64,000 nt of DNA. Source: Psychrobacter proteolyticus (GTDB lineage: Bacteria; Pseudomonadota; Gammaproteobacteria; Pseudomonadales; Moraxellaceae). The DNA is taken from positions 1 through 64,000 of the forward strand of contig NZ_QLKS01000004.1 of assembly GCF_003350005.1 (NCBI RefSeq), in the 5' to 3' direction. The notes beneath the pieces were generated by a model. That model was not told the DNA's origin. It saw nothing but the letters and a program-made list of their open reading frames with translations, and searched no databases. A program made the position numbers and the translations under genes. Shown here piece by piece: positions 25,606 to 33,633 of this stretch; position 1 is the stretch's first letter, and each line of letters opens with the position of its first letter.

Positions 25606-26262
25606 TTAGTTTACGCTCTGTGGTGCGTTAACTGTTAGCTCAACACGGCGGTTTTGACCACGGCCATATTCAGTGTTGTTGTCTGCGATTGGACGTGACT
25701 CGCCATAAGCAACAACGTTTACACGGTTTGAAGCAACACCGCGAGCTGTTAAGTAGTTAGCAACTGAGTAAGCACGATCACGTGACAGACCCATGTTATA
25801 AGATGCTGAACCTTTGCTATCAGTGTGACCAGCGATAGTAATTGTGTTTTGGTTATACTGGTTCATCGTTGAAGCAAGCTTATCAAGCGTTGGCTTGAAT
25901 GATGAGCTAAGGGTTGCATCATCAAATGAGAACGTGATGCTACCTGGCATAACCAAATCAATGTTACCAGTGGTTGGGTTCTGCTCAACAGTTACGCCTG
26001 TACCAGCCATTTGCTGCTCAAGCTGACGAGCTTGACGCTCCATGTAGTAACCAACGCCTGCACCTAGTGCTGCGCCGATAGCCGCATCACGACCAGTTTT
26101 GTCGCCGCCTGTTGCTTTTGAAATAGTTGCACCACCTGCTGCACCAACTAGACCACCTAGAGCAGCTTTATTTAGACGCTGTTGTCCAGTGTTTGGATCT
26201 GTTGTACAACCGCTAAGTGCTAGACCTGATGCTACTGCTGCAATCATTAAAGTATTACGCAT
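25606..26262 (-). CDS. OmpA-domain outer membrane lipoprotein with glycine zipper
   Basis: The 218-residue protein has a lipobox (LSGC) after a short signal peptide. A glycine-zipper segment (AALGGLVGAAGGATISKATGG, then AAIGAALGAGVGYYM) may insert in or contact the outer membrane. A C-terminal OmpA/Pal peptidoglycan-binding domain follows (ITIAGHTDSKGSASYNMGLSRDRAYSVANYL with the NRVNVVAYGESRPIADN element), where Asp and Arg bind diaminopimelate. It resembles YiaD/YfiB-type lipoproteins and likely tethers outer membrane to cell wall. AAGAGGAAATATT precedes the ATG. It is monocistronic. Confidence 0.92.
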   Translation of the reverse strand: MRNTLMIAAVASGLALSGCTTDPNTGQQRLNKAALGGLVGAAGGATISKATGGDKTGRDAAIGAALGAGVGYYMERQARQLEQQMAGTGVTVEQNPTTGNIDLVMPGSITFSFDDATLSSSFKPTLDKLASTMNQYNQNTITIAGHTDSKGSASYNMGLSRDRAYSVANYLTARGVASNRVNVVAYGESRPIADNNTEYGRGQNRRVELTVNAPQSVN

Positions 26263-26637
26263 AATATTTCCTCTTAAGTTTAAAGAATTGTGCTTTTTAT
26301 AAAGATTGTCCGTTAATCTTTTTTAAGTACTTATCTACATTCCCCATTATTATGGCAACTACAACCTATCTCTGTGTAATATTTTGTCATACCTATGTAT
26401 GAGAAGTGCAGGTTATATTTCAATGATTTTATAGGTCAAATCTTCGCGCCTTGCTACCACTAGTCACGTTTACAACCGTACACTACAACATGTTTCTGCT
26501 AAAATTATATTGCTGAGTTTGTCGGCTTTAAATAGTCATGATTTAAAGCTTTACGTTCATAATATTCTTGACTTGACTAGGACAGATTCAGCGACATACG
26601 GCTTATTATTAATCAGATAGACTGAAAAGGATTGAGC
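26263..26637. other. intergenic region between the OmpA-like and acyltransferase genes
   Basis: About 375 AT-rich bases from which both flanking genes diverge. Promoters for both must lie here. No coding region, clear operator or hairpin was identified. Confidence 0.55.
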
Positions 26638-27600
26638 ATGCGATTGACATCTACCATTCGAAAAATGCATAAACGTTCGCCTAAACTAGGCAAAGCTGTG
26701 TCGCTTGCAACAGCCACTGGTGTCATCGCCGCCAATAGCTTCGGTGGTAGTATTCCTTTATGGCTAATGGGCGTTGGTAAGGTCATTACTGGCGCCTCTA
26801 TTGCAGACAAAGCCGTTATCAAAATTGCTACTCACTGGATCAGTAGCAACAGTGCCTTAATCGACAATATGCTGCCTCGCAAAGATTGGCGTATCAATCT
26901 ACCAGATGATATTCATATTAATGGTAAATACCTATTGGTGAGCAACCACCAATCATGGGTCGATACCAGCATCGTGCAGTATATTGGCGAAAAACGTTTG
27001 CCGCTTACGCGATTTTTTACCAAGTTTGAGCTGATTTACATCCCTATCGTTGGTCAAGCTTTTTACTTTTTAGATTTTCCAATGATGCGCCGCCATTCAA
27101 AAGAAGCCATCGCCAAAAACCCTGCGCTAAAAGGCAAAGACATCGAAGAAGCTAAACGTGCCTGCGCCCTACTAAAAGACAAACCGTTTATCTTATTAAA
27201 CTATTTGGAAGGGACTCGTTTCACTAAAGCCAAACAAGCTCAGCAAAAATCGCCTTATACGCACTTATTAAAACCTCGTGCAGGCGGACTATCACTGGCT
27301 ATTAGCGCACTAGGTGAGGATATCGATGGCATACTAGACATGACAATCGTATACCCTGATGGTGTGCCAAGCTATGGGGATCTTTGGAAAGGCAATATCA
27401 AACGTTTGGGCGTTGACTTGCGCTACATCGACATACCGAATACGTTGTTCGAAAGTATCAAGCAAGGTGGCTACGAAAATGACGAGGATACAAAAGCTCA
27501 AATGTTCGACTGGGTTGAACAAGTGTGGCGTCAAAAAGATGAACGAATTAGCACTATGTTGGCAGACTTTGAAACCAATCCTAAAACGCAAGATGCCTAA
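26638..27600 (+). CDS. YihG-like 1-acyl-sn-glycerol-3-phosphate acyltransferase
   Basis: This is an inner membrane or membrane-bound acyltransferase of the PlsC superfamily. The catalytic HX4D motif is in LVSNHQSWVDTSI, the glycerophosphate-binding motif is LLNYLEGTRFT, and PRAGGLSLAISAL is the downstream motif. The pattern and 321-residue length match YihG/YihG-like acyltransferases that make particular phosphatidic acid species. An N-terminal hydrophobic stretch (VSLATATGVIAANSFGG) probably anchors it. The ATG at 26638 has AAAAGG seven bases upstream and is chosen over the TTG at 26632. It is single, followed by a 380-base gap. Confidence 0.87.
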   Translation: MRLTSTIRKMHKRSPKLGKAVSLATATGVIAANSFGGSIPLWLMGVGKVITGASIADKAVIKIATHWISSNSALIDNMLPRKDWRINLPDDIHINGKYLLVSNHQSWVDTSIVQYIGEKRLPLTRFFTKFELIYIPIVGQAFYFLDFPMMRRHSKEAIAKNPALKGKDIEEAKRACALLKDKPFILLNYLEGTRFTKAKQAQQKSPYTHLLKPRAGGLSLAISALGEDIDGILDMTIVYPDGVPSYGDLWKGNIKRLGVDLRYIDIPNTLFESIKQGGYENDEDTKAQMFDWVEQVWRQKDERISTMLADFETNPKTQDA

Positions 27601-27987
27601 TGAGGATACTCAGCAATACTAAACTGGCTGACTGTTAGACCTTATAAAATACCAAGCACAGTCTATGCAAGCGTATTAAGTAGTAAATATCAATGTAACA
27701 AACGTTAATGTGATAAGTATCGAGCACGAGTTGAAAAGTTATAGGGCAATAAAGTTACGGGAAAAAATGTCACAATAGTCATATCTTACTTATGATGCTT
27801 ACTCTTAAAACAGCCATGCATCATAAGTAAATTTTAATCAAAGATGGGTTGTTTTTTAGCCTTATTCATTGATAATGTGACTAATCATGAACTTATAGAT
27901 TTTCGATGTCTACTTTGATAGTAAATGGTAGTAAATATCGAATTCTGACCCATTCTTTGTGCCATTTATTACTTATAAGGTATGACT
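27601..27987. other. intergenic region with a 13-bp inverted repeat
   Basis: No gene is visible in these 380 bases. The only structure seen is the inverted repeat at 27786-27830, listed separately. The region should hold the promoter of the next gene. Confidence 0.55.
27786..27830. repeat. perfect 13-bp inverted repeat
   Basis: TTACTTATGATGC (27786-27798) and GCATCATAAGTAA (27818-27830) are exact reverse complements across 19 bases. Only a weak T-run follows, so a standard terminator is doubtful. Confidence 0.8.
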
Positions 27988-29079
27988 GTGCCCACCTCTA
28001 CTACTAGCTCGCCGTTAGCTACCGAATCTGTTTTGAGTCAGCCTCCTTATCCAATAAGTGATGAGCCACCAAAACCTAACCATCCAAAGCCGAGTCGCTT
28101 TAAGCTCACTTACGATATTGTCATGATTATTGCCATCAGTATTGATCTGCTATTGATCAGTATCGATGCTATTTTGATGAGCAATTTTAGTAGTAATGCT
28201 GCAGAATGGCTAACCATCAGTGAAGCGCTCAATTGGTATCAAACAACCCTACATGATCCTCTACGCACTGCTGGAGGTTTTTTTACTATCTTTTTGGTCG
28301 TTGAGTTGCTGTTGCGCTGGGCGATTGCCATCAAACGAAAAGTCTATTATCGCTGGTTCTTTTTCCCATTCGTTCATTGGTACGAAGTATTAGGCTGTTT
28401 TCCGCAGCTACGTGCTTTGCGACTGCTGCGAGCGGTCGTTATTGGACGACGTCTATACCAGCTTGGCTATCAAGTACTACCACAGACGTGGATCAACCGA
28501 ATCAAGTTCTACATTGACCTACTGTTAGAAGAGCTCTCCGATCGCGTTATTTTGACAGCGATACAAAACTTTCGACAAGAGCTAACCAGTTCAGACACGC
28601 ATAAATCATTCATCGAGTCGACGATTGCAAAAAATCGAAATGAGATTGAAGCGGCCGTACTATCGGTACTGCGTACAGAGCTTGCACCGAAGCTGCAGGA
28701 ACTGACTGCCTCATCAGGTGGTGGCAGTATATTGGCGAGCGAAATGGGTAGTGCTATTGAAGAAGGGCTGGCCAACACACCTGAGTTGCGCCGCTATCTA
28801 CGCATGATACCTATCGCGGGCAGCCTGATTGAGTCACAGCTGCATCACATCGGGCACAATATCGGTGAGAACGTCGTAAATGCATTAAACAAGCGACTTT
28901 TAGACCCTAAGCGCTTGGATGTATTGATGATGGAAATTGCTAGCGGTATTGCGCAAATAGATACCAATAATACAGCGCTAGATACTTTAATTTCTAGTAT
29001 CATTGATGACAGTTTGACTGCGTTTGAAGCGCAGGTAAAAGTACAGCAATGGAAGCACCAAGATATGCTAAATCTATAG
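27988..29079 (+). CDS. membrane protein with voltage-sensor-like helix, function unknown
   Basis: A proline-rich cytoplasmic N-terminus is followed by three hydrophobic segments (YDIVMIIAISIDLLLISIDA, GGFFTIFLVVELLLRWAI, and WFFFPFVHWYEVLGCF). Next comes a helix with arginines every third residue (RALRLLRAVVIGRR, residues 144-157 counted from the ATG at 27982), like S4 of voltage-sensing proteins. No pore loop or selectivity filter follows; the last 200 residues are helical, soluble and amphipathic. The ATG at 27982 is only one base from AAGG, whereas GTG at 27988 is seven bases away and is preferred. It is upstream of minC, with a 71-base gap. I do not assign a function. Confidence 0.6.
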   Translation: MPTSTTSSPLATESVLSQPPYPISDEPPKPNHPKPSRFKLTYDIVMIIAISIDLLLISIDAILMSNFSSNAAEWLTISEALNWYQTTLHDPLRTAGGFFTIFLVVELLLRWAIAIKRKVYYRWFFFPFVHWYEVLGCFPQLRALRLLRAVVIGRRLYQLGYQVLPQTWINRIKFYIDLLLEELSDRVILTAIQNFRQELTSSDTHKSFIESTIAKNRNEIEAAVLSVLRTELAPKLQELTASSGGGSILASEMGSAIEEGLANTPELRRYLRMIPIAGSLIESQLHHIGHNIGENVVNALNKRLLDPKRLDVLMMEIASGIAQIDTNNTALDTLISSIIDDSLTAFEAQVKVQQWKHQDMLNL

Positions 29080-29150
29080 TTTAGCTATCTAATAGCATGA
29101 TGTAATAAGAGACATAATACCGTGACAGAATTATTTTTAAGGGTTTGTAT

Positions 29151-29975
29151 ATGACAGTTTCAGCTAACGATAACCAGACTGCACCAGCGCTAGCTTTCTA
29201 TGGCAAGATGCTGACGTTTTCACGCGTACAGTTTAGTACAAGCGACTTAGCAGCTATAGAAGCTCAGCTAACTGAAACGCTCAGCAATAAATCGAGCAAT
29301 ATTCCTATCCTTATTGATAGTGACGTTGAGCAGGATTTATCAGCACTAGTAGAGCTGTTATGGGCATGGGGGTTACAGCCTATTGGCGTGGTAACAGGTA
29401 TGCTTGATGCGCAAGCACGTGAGCAGCGCTTAGCGATATTTCCAGCAGATGGTAAGCGTATTGAACGTATATTACCAAGTAAAAAAGCGCCTACTCCTAC
29501 CCAACCATCACCAGAGAGTAACAACGCCGAAACTGTTAGTGCTAATAGCGTCGATGATACTTCTACCACGAGCGAACCTGCTACTGAAACGACACTATCT
29601 AATATGCCCACCGAGACATTGGTAAGTACCCAGCATATTACTAGCTTAATCTATGATCAAATGCTGCGTTCAGGACAAAGCCTCAATCACGTTGGCGGCG
29701 ACTTGATTTTGACCAGTAGTATCAATAGCGGCGCTGAAGCAATTACTGACAATAGCTTGCATGTATATGGCCGTGCACAAGGGCGTCTGGTGGCAGGCGC
29801 AACAGGGGATAAAGATGCCCGTATATTCTGCCAAGTATTTAATCCGTCATTGGTGTCAGTAGCAGGAACCTATTGCTTACGAGACAATTTACCTGAGCAT
29901 GTCATCGACAAGTCGGTACAAGTAAAATTTGTAGAAGGCGAAGGCTTAGTATTTACTGTGATGGATGAAGCTTAA
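29151..29975 (+). CDS. minC: septum site-determining protein MinC
   Basis: MinC inhibits FtsZ assembly at the poles. Residues 1 to about 110 form the N-terminal FtsZ-interacting domain (LAFYGKMLTFSRVQF, then ALVELLWAWGLQPIGVV). A Pro/Ser/Thr-rich linker (about residues 112-160) follows. The C-terminal beta-helix then carries the MinD-binding RSGQSLNHVGGDLILTSS and VYGRAQGRLVAGATGDKDA motifs. ATG 29151 is chosen over TTG 29145 because TAAGGG lies seven bases before it. minD starts 290 bases later, farther than usual, so minDE may have its own promoter. Confidence 0.93.
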   Translation: MTVSANDNQTAPALAFYGKMLTFSRVQFSTSDLAAIEAQLTETLSNKSSNIPILIDSDVEQDLSALVELLWAWGLQPIGVVTGMLDAQAREQRLAIFPADGKRIERILPSKKAPTPTQPSPESNNAETVSANSVDDTSTTSEPATETTLSNMPTETLVSTQHITSLIYDQMLRSGQSLNHVGGDLILTSSINSGAEAITDNSLHVYGRAQGRLVAGATGDKDARIFCQVFNPSLVSVAGTYCLRDNLPEHVIDKSVQVKFVEGEGLVFTVMDEA

Positions 29976-30264
29976 GACGCCATTAAAAATAATACACCAT
30001 GAAGTGACTTTATAGAAAACTAAGGTAGTTAAGCTGCTCTATTCAACAAGCCAAAAACCATAGTTATAACCCTACCAATACCACGCAGAGAGGCTAATTG
30101 AGCGATACATAGGTTGTTTTTCTGCTTTAGTATCGAGCTGCTATAAATTTTTGTTTATTTATGCTAGGCTAGCTTCGAAGATAGTGTATATATGTTAGGT
30201 AAATAACATGTAATTTTGCTATTTATATAAAAGATATCCCATTGATTCATAGGAGTGTGCCATT

Positions 30265-31077
30265 GTGGCGAAGATAGTTGTAATCACTTCAGGTAAAGGC
30301 GGTGTGGGTAAAACCACGACAAGTGCTTCTTTTGCCGCTGGTTTGGCGTTACGTGGCTATAAAACAGTTGTTATCGACTTTGATGTAGGTCTACGTAATC
30401 TAGACTTAATCATGGGTTGCGAAAACAGAATTGTTTATGACTTCGTAGATGTCATCACTGGAAACGCGCGCTTGTCGCAAGCACTTGTCAAAGACAAACA
30501 GCTTGAAAACCTGTATATCCTGCCAGCCAGTCAGACGCGTGATAAAGATGCACTGACAGACGAAGGGGTATCAGAGGTAATGGCTGAACTCTCAAAGCAG
30601 TTTGACTATATCATTTGTGACTCACCTGCTGGTATTGAGCGCGGTGCACAGCTAGCGATGTACCATGCGGATGAAGCTATTATTGTCACTAACCCTGAGA
30701 TCTCTTCAGTGCGTGACTCAGATAGAATCATCGGTATTCTGCAAAGTCAGACGAAAAAAGTAGAAGAGAACCAAGGGACTGTTCGCGAGCATTTGATTAT
30801 CACTCGTTATAATCCTGAACGTGCGGCTGCCAATGAGATGATGGATATCGATACTATCTCAAATGATATCCTAAAAGTTCCACTACTTGGGGTTGTTCCT
30901 GAGAGCCATTCCGTGCTTGAAGCGTCCAACCATGGCGAACCAGTTATTCATTATACCGACTCTGTTGCTGGTCAATGTTATGAAGACATTGTCGCCCGTT
31001 TCTTGGGTGAAGAGCGTCCACTACGTCATATTGACGTGAAGAAAAAGAGTCTATTACAGCGCTGGTTTGGGGGATAA
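30265..31077 (+). CDS. minD: septum site-determining ATPase MinD
   Basis: This membrane-associated ParA/MinD ATPase oscillates with MinE and recruits MinC. The deviant Walker A motif [10 protein letters not shown] (residues 9-18), switch I region [10 protein letters not shown], Walker B-like [11 protein letters not shown], and the C-terminal amphipathic helix [12 protein letters not shown], which is the membrane-targeting sequence, are all present. Length (270) is normal. The start is GTG with TAGGAG upstream. Its stop overlaps the start of minE by one base. Confidence 0.97.
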   Translation: MAKIVVITSGKGGVGKTTTSASFAAGLALRGYKTVVIDFDVGLRNLDLIMGCENRIVYDFVDVITGNARLSQALVKDKQLENLYILPASQTRDKDALTDEGVSEVMAELSKQFDYIICDSPAGIERGAQLAMYHADEAIIVTNPEISSVRDSDRIIGILQSQTKKVEENQGTVREHLIITRYNPERAAANEMMDIDTISNDILKVPLLGVVPESHSVLEASNHGEPVIHYTDSVAGQCYEDIVARFLGEERPLRHIDVKKKSLLQRWFGG

Positions 31078-31370
31078 TGATGACTAAGAAAAAAGGATTT
31101 TGGAGTAGCCTATTTGGTACTGACGACAACAGTAACGCAGGTAGTGCAAATTTAGCAACTGAGCGCTTAAAAGTTATCGTTGCTAGCGAAAACAGATTGA
31201 ACAATCGCTTAACGGTTGATCGTATCGAGAAAATGAAACGTGAAATCTTAGAAGTTGTGAACAAATACGTTAACGGTGTGCAGATTGATGATGTCAATAT
31301 TAACCATCGTTCTGAAGACAGCTTAGATGTGTTAGAGATGAATATCAATTTACCTGAGCATAAGAAATAA
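31077..31370 (+). CDS. minE: cell division topological specificity factor MinE
   Basis: MinE stimulates MinD ATPase activity and forms the mid-cell ring. The N-terminus ([11 protein letters not shown]) is the membrane-contact helix. The anti-MinCD region [17 protein letters not shown] and the dimerisation part with VEVVNKYV-type strand ([16 protein letters not shown]) follow. At 97 residues it is slightly longer than the E. coli protein, with a small Asn/Ser-rich insert ([10 protein letters not shown]). The ATG overlaps the minD stop codon; an in-frame ATG three bases on is an alternative. A terminator follows at 31404. Confidence 0.95.
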   Translation: MMTKKKGFWSSLFGTDDNSNAGSANLATERLKVIVASENRLNNRLTVDRIEKMKREILEVVNKYVNGVQIDDVNINHRSEDSLDVLEMNINLPEHKK

Positions 31371-31403
31371 CGTTCTAACAGTACGTATTTCTACAATGAA
31401 TAA

Positions 31404-31436
31404 AAAAAGCCCCAAGTTTGATACTTGGGGCTTTTT
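31404..31436. terminator. terminator after minDE, shared with cytochrome b561
   Basis: AAAAAGCCCCAAGT and ACTTGGGGCTTTTT form a perfect 14-bp stem with a 5-base loop between convergent genes. Confidence 0.93.
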
Positions 31437-31455
31437 AATGTTTATCGATTACAGA

Positions 31456-31983
31456 TTATTTCATACGGGCAATAAGATTGTCTTTTTTGACAAACTGATG
31501 GTATAACGCGGCTGCTATATGCAAGACCGTAAAACCAATAATCATCGGCCAGATAATCTCAGTATGCAAGTTATTGTAAAAACGAGCCAAACCTCTATCT
31601 GGGGTCACTAATACAGGGATCTGAAAGATACCGAAAATATCAACCGGTCGACCGCCATATACTGCCATCAGTAAGCCAACCATTGGCATAGCAATCAGTA
31701 TGGCATAGAGAGCAAAATGTGACAGCTGAGATATGAGCATTTGCCATTTTGGCATGGCTAACGGTGGTGGTGCCTTAGTAAAAACGCGGTTGATGACTCG
31801 GGCAATCATCCAAAATAACAAGCTCACGCCGAACGCTTTATGATATCCAATAAACAGATTGCTATCTAAATTTTCATATAGCAGGATCATTATCCATGTG
31901 GCTAACAGTAAGGCTGCACTAATCCAATGAAAAATACGGCTACTAACCGACCACTTTGATACATTCGAGTTGGCATTATTCAT
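31456..31983 (-). CDS. cytochrome b561 family protein (CybB-like)
   Basis: This four-helix inner membrane cytochrome b has 175 residues. Haem-ligand histidines are placed as in the family: RIFHWISA (helix 1), GYHKAFGVS (helix 2), and the LHTEIIW and VLHIAAALYHQF pair toward helix 4. The Arg/Lys-rich C-terminus faces the cytoplasm. Such proteins are ubiquinol oxidases, and CybB has been shown to act on superoxide. It is convergent with minE and lies next to, but is not part of, the Pil-Chp cluster. The ATG is preceded by AGGTAGTAGAGTCACTC, a distant Shine-Dalgarno. Confidence 0.88.
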   Translation of the reverse strand: MNNANSNVSKWSVSSRIFHWISAALLLATWIMILLYENLDSNLFIGYHKAFGVSLLFWMIARVINRVFTKAPPPLAMPKWQMLISQLSHFALYAILIAMPMVGLLMAVYGGRPVDIFGIFQIPVLVTPDRGLARFYNNLHTEIIWPMIIGFTVLHIAAALYHQFVKKDNLIARMK

Positions 31984-32122
31984 GAGTGACTCTACTACCT
32001 TTATCAGGAATTATCTCTAATCAATTTTATAAGCCAGTTAATAACTCTTCAACAGATGAAGTCATTAACGTTACTGGCTTACTATTTATAGAATGGAGAA
32101 TACCTTAAATACAGGTGAGAAT

Positions 32123-32620
32123 CTAGCTATCTAAATGAATCAGGTGATAGGCGATTTTGTCCAAATCTGGCACTAAGTAGATTTCATCATCAATCATCAC
32201 TGTTTGGTATAGGTAGGATGAGACGTCATTTTTATCGAAATATTCTTCCCTATCTTCGCCATTAGTAGTACTAAACTGTTCAGATGTCTCTACATCTTTC
32301 ACTTCAGAAATTCGTGCTTGCAGCTGACGCAAGTTACCTGCTGTCTGTAAAGCAAAACGATGATCAGTCGTATTACCTTCTAAAACAACCATCTTTTCTG
32401 GAATCTGATCTTGCATTAGCAAATTAAATACAGCTAAATCTTGTTGTTGCCAGTCGTATCTAGAAACCTGATGCTGGGACTCATCCACACTCAAAATTAG
32501 GCTGCTTGGAATGATCCAGTCCGGCTGGTTAGCTGCCGGAACGATGGTGACGTCAAGCATACCGTTATTGGTAGTCAACAGACTCACAGCCTCAAACGAA
32601 TGTTTCAAAATTTGTTTCAT
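32123..32620 (-). CDS. divergent CheW-like protein, probable ChpC
   Basis: This is a 165-residue protein at the downstream end of the Pil-Chp operon. By position and fold pattern it is like ChpC: PSSLILSVDE corresponds to the CheW hydrophobic strand after the docking loop, YDWQQQDLAVFNLL to the WRGQ-type turn, MVVLEGNTTDHRFALQT to the central strand pair, and a C-terminal DDEIYLVPDLDKIAYHL to the last helix. Sequence identity to known ChpC proteins is clearly low by eye. A charged insertion (about residues 108-135) is present. ChpC is an alternative CheW that couples receptors to ChpA. It begins 17 bases after chpB. Confidence 0.6.
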   Translation of the reverse strand: MKQILKHSFEAVSLLTTNNGMLDVTIVPAANQPDWIIPSSLILSVDESQHQVSRYDWQQQDLAVFNLLMQDQIPEKMVVLEGNTTDHRFALQTAGNLRQLQARISEVKDVETSEQFSTTNGEDREEYFDKNDVSSYLYQTVMIDDEIYLVPDLDKIAYHLIHLDS

Positions 32621-32637
32621 ACGTCACTCGCAATAAG

Positions 32638-33633
32638 TTAATGTGAATGGCTAGCTGCCCTTTCACCAATGTAATCGGTTAATTTTTTTGCTAAATCGGT
32701 AGGGCTACCAACAAAATCACAATACCCTGAGTCAATGATAGCCTGAGGTTGGCTTGGACATGCACTCAAGCTCGGATCTTGCGCCCATAATTGACTGTTA
32801 TTATCTTGAATCAAATCAAGATACTGAGAGCCGTCATTACCCATACCCGAAAATATAATATTAATCAGCTCACTACCATGAACGTCACTGGTATTTTTGA
32901 GTAGTTGTCCAATTGCGGGCTTGTATTCACCATGCCAATCTTGATCCAATAGTATCACTCGACCTGTTGAATCACAGACGACCTGTTTATCAATAGGTAC
33001 TATCAAACATTTGCCTGCGCGTAGTCGCTGTGAAGAAGCAATGATCTGACATTGCCAGTCATTATGACGATTAAGAATACGTGGCAACGTACTAATCATG
33101 GCATGATTAAAATGATGTGCCAATAAAATACAAATTGGTAGTGTGGCTGGTACGTTATCTAAAAACTCTTTTACTGCACTAGGACCACCCATAGAGGCAC
33201 CCAAAAAAACGACATATTTCCAGTCCGTATCAGCATTCTTGTCAACGGGAGCAGCTGACAAGAATGGTAAGCCGATCAACTGTGAAAGCTTTCGCTTTAA
33301 TTTACGCTGCCATTTTGCATATTCTTGCGTTGCATTTAGATACGGTGCCTGACTAAAACCCACTAATACTGCGGCTGGTTTAGAGAGTATAGTCGCCGTT
33401 GAAACACTATCATCATAGTCACTGTCTATGAGCCAAATATCGACAGCTGTGTTATAAATATCATACTTTTCCTGCCACTGTGCAAGTGACACACAACCAA
33501 CGAGCGTAAAGCCACAACTGCGTACCGTATCTGAAAAAGCCATGCGCTGACGATGTTCTTCTGCTACCACCATCACTTTAATATCACTTTTATTTTTTTT
33601 TCGCAGTGCTAAAACACGTGCATTATCCTTCAT
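32638..33633 (-). CDS. chpB: CheB-type methylesterase ChpB
   Basis: This removes methyl groups from the PilJ receptor, opposing PilK. The catalytic domain is in the C-terminal half: GASMGGPSAVKEF gives the Ser, LLAHHFNHAM the His, and FSGMGNDGSQYL the Asp of the triad. The N-terminal 115 residues resemble a receiver fold (DIKVMVVAEEHRQRMAFSDTVRSCGFTLVG), but the acidic pocket is degenerate, so phosphorylation is doubtful. Length is 331. Its start overlaps the end of chpA by 11 bases, implying coupled translation. Confidence 0.9.
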   Translation of the reverse strand: MKDNARVLALRKKNKSDIKVMVVAEEHRQRMAFSDTVRSCGFTLVGCVSLAQWQEKYDIYNTAVDIWLIDSDYDDSVSTATILSKPAAVLVGFSQAPYLNATQEYAKWQRKLKRKLSQLIGLPFLSAAPVDKNADTDWKYVVFLGASMGGPSAVKEFLDNVPATLPICILLAHHFNHAMISTLPRILNRHNDWQCQIIASSQRLRAGKCLIVPIDKQVVCDSTGRVILLDQDWHGEYKPAIGQLLKNTSDVHGSELINIIFSGMGNDGSQYLDLIQDNNSQLWAQDPSLSACPSQPQAIIDSGYCDFVGSPTDLAKKLTDYIGERAASHSH

